From the NCBI RefSeq assembly GCF_030489605.1, contig NZ_JAUKFY010000005.1:1-64000 (forward strand): a DNA stretch of 64,000 bases, in the 5' to 3' direction. Origin of the DNA: Brevibacillus laterosporus (lineage in GTDB: Bacteria; Bacillota; Bacilli; Brevibacillales; Brevibacillaceae). Shown here piece after piece: positions 63,942-64,000 of the stretch. Within the stretch, counting starts at the first letter, position 1, and every line of letters starts with the position of its first letter. The translations under genes were made by a program, and so were the position numbers. Below the pieces are notes generated by a model, which saw only the letters and a list, made by a program, of their open reading frames with translations, ran no database searches and was not told the origin of the DNA.

Positions 63942-64000
63942 TTGTATACTGACACTCTGGAAATAATGGCTAAGAACGCAGTAAAGAAAAAAGAGATGCT
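63942..64000 (+). CDS. Start of a probable formate/nitrite transporter (NirC-like), cut by the window end
   Basis: TTG start nine bases after AAGGAG opens MYTDTLEIMAKNAVKKKEML and runs off the window. The beginning resembles the M-x-DTI-x3-A-x-NA N-terminus of NirC/FocA channels. With NirD just upstream, nitrite import and reduction is the likely theme. Only 19 complete codons can be read, so this is tentative. Confidence 0.4.
   Translation, partial: MYTDTLEIMAKNAVKKKEM

Overview
The window looks like chromosomal DNA of a low-to-mid G+C, endospore-forming Gram-positive bacterium of the Bacillales, most likely Paenibacillaceae and plausibly Brevibacillus. Grounds: strong AGGAGG-type ribosome binding sites, GTG/TTG starts, a T-box and an S-box leader, type B RNase P RNA, spore functions (spore photoproduct lyase, two YjcZ-type peptides, a Cys/Gly-rich coat-like protein, a KinA-like soluble kinase) and relatives of B. 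subtilis Yod, YpuI, YfkAB, YitJ and Dgk/Dck. The genus is an inference from recall; no database search was run. No insertion sequence, prophage or CRISPR array was seen.

Layout. 100-631: six tRNA genes (Ser, Met, Trp, His, Cys, Arg). 1.1-5.3 kb: family 2 glycosyltransferase, TIGR01212 radical SAM protein, CBS/ACT protein, glycerophosphodiester phosphodiesterase. 5.5-12.2 kb: a catabolic cluster matching the B. subtilis yodP/yodQRST set (acetyltransferase, aminotransferase, CoA-transferase A and B, deacylase) with a PucR-type regulator inside it and no lysine 2,3-aminomutase in the window. 12.3-13.4 kb: two identical tRNA-Ser(UGA) genes about 1 kb apart. 13.6-16.7 kb: a TetR-controlled HlyD/ABC-2 efflux unit with no ATPase gene. 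16.7-30.8 kb: YpuI, quinone reductase-like flavoprotein, subtilisin-like protease, acsA, thiD/pdxK, splB, cysteine synthase-like enzyme, dgk-dck and a methyltransferase/thioesterase group. 31.0-32.7 kb: an operon of three unknown genes. 32.8-36.6 kb: hutH with a terminator-bearing leader, a low-complexity coat-like protein, uvsE and a carboxymuconolactone decarboxylase-like gene.

36.7-38.6 kb is the most unusual stretch. Three tandem genes encode the same 20-residue peptide and differ only at synonymous sites. They are divergent from a metallo-beta-lactamase-like protein with a degenerate metal motif. Nearby lies a self-contained transcription unit with a perfect FNR-type box, a -10 element, a strong ribosome binding site, a 21-residue peptide and a terminator.

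38.7-47.6 kb holds a TPR protein, class I fumarase, LysM protein, nitrilase-family amidase, YfkAB, a DUF1385 protein, an SLH-domain protein, a gamma-carbonic anhydrase-like protein and a RimJ/RimL acetyltransferase. 47.7-57.3 kb holds rnpB, asnO-type asparagine synthetase, the four-PAS kinase, endonuclease IV, argS under a T-box, and two YjcZ peptides. 57.4-63.0 kb is an S-box-controlled methionine unit: MetH, then a YitJ-type homocysteine methyltransferase/methylene-THF reductase. The window ends in a NirD-like gene and the first codons of what looks like a nirC-type transporter.
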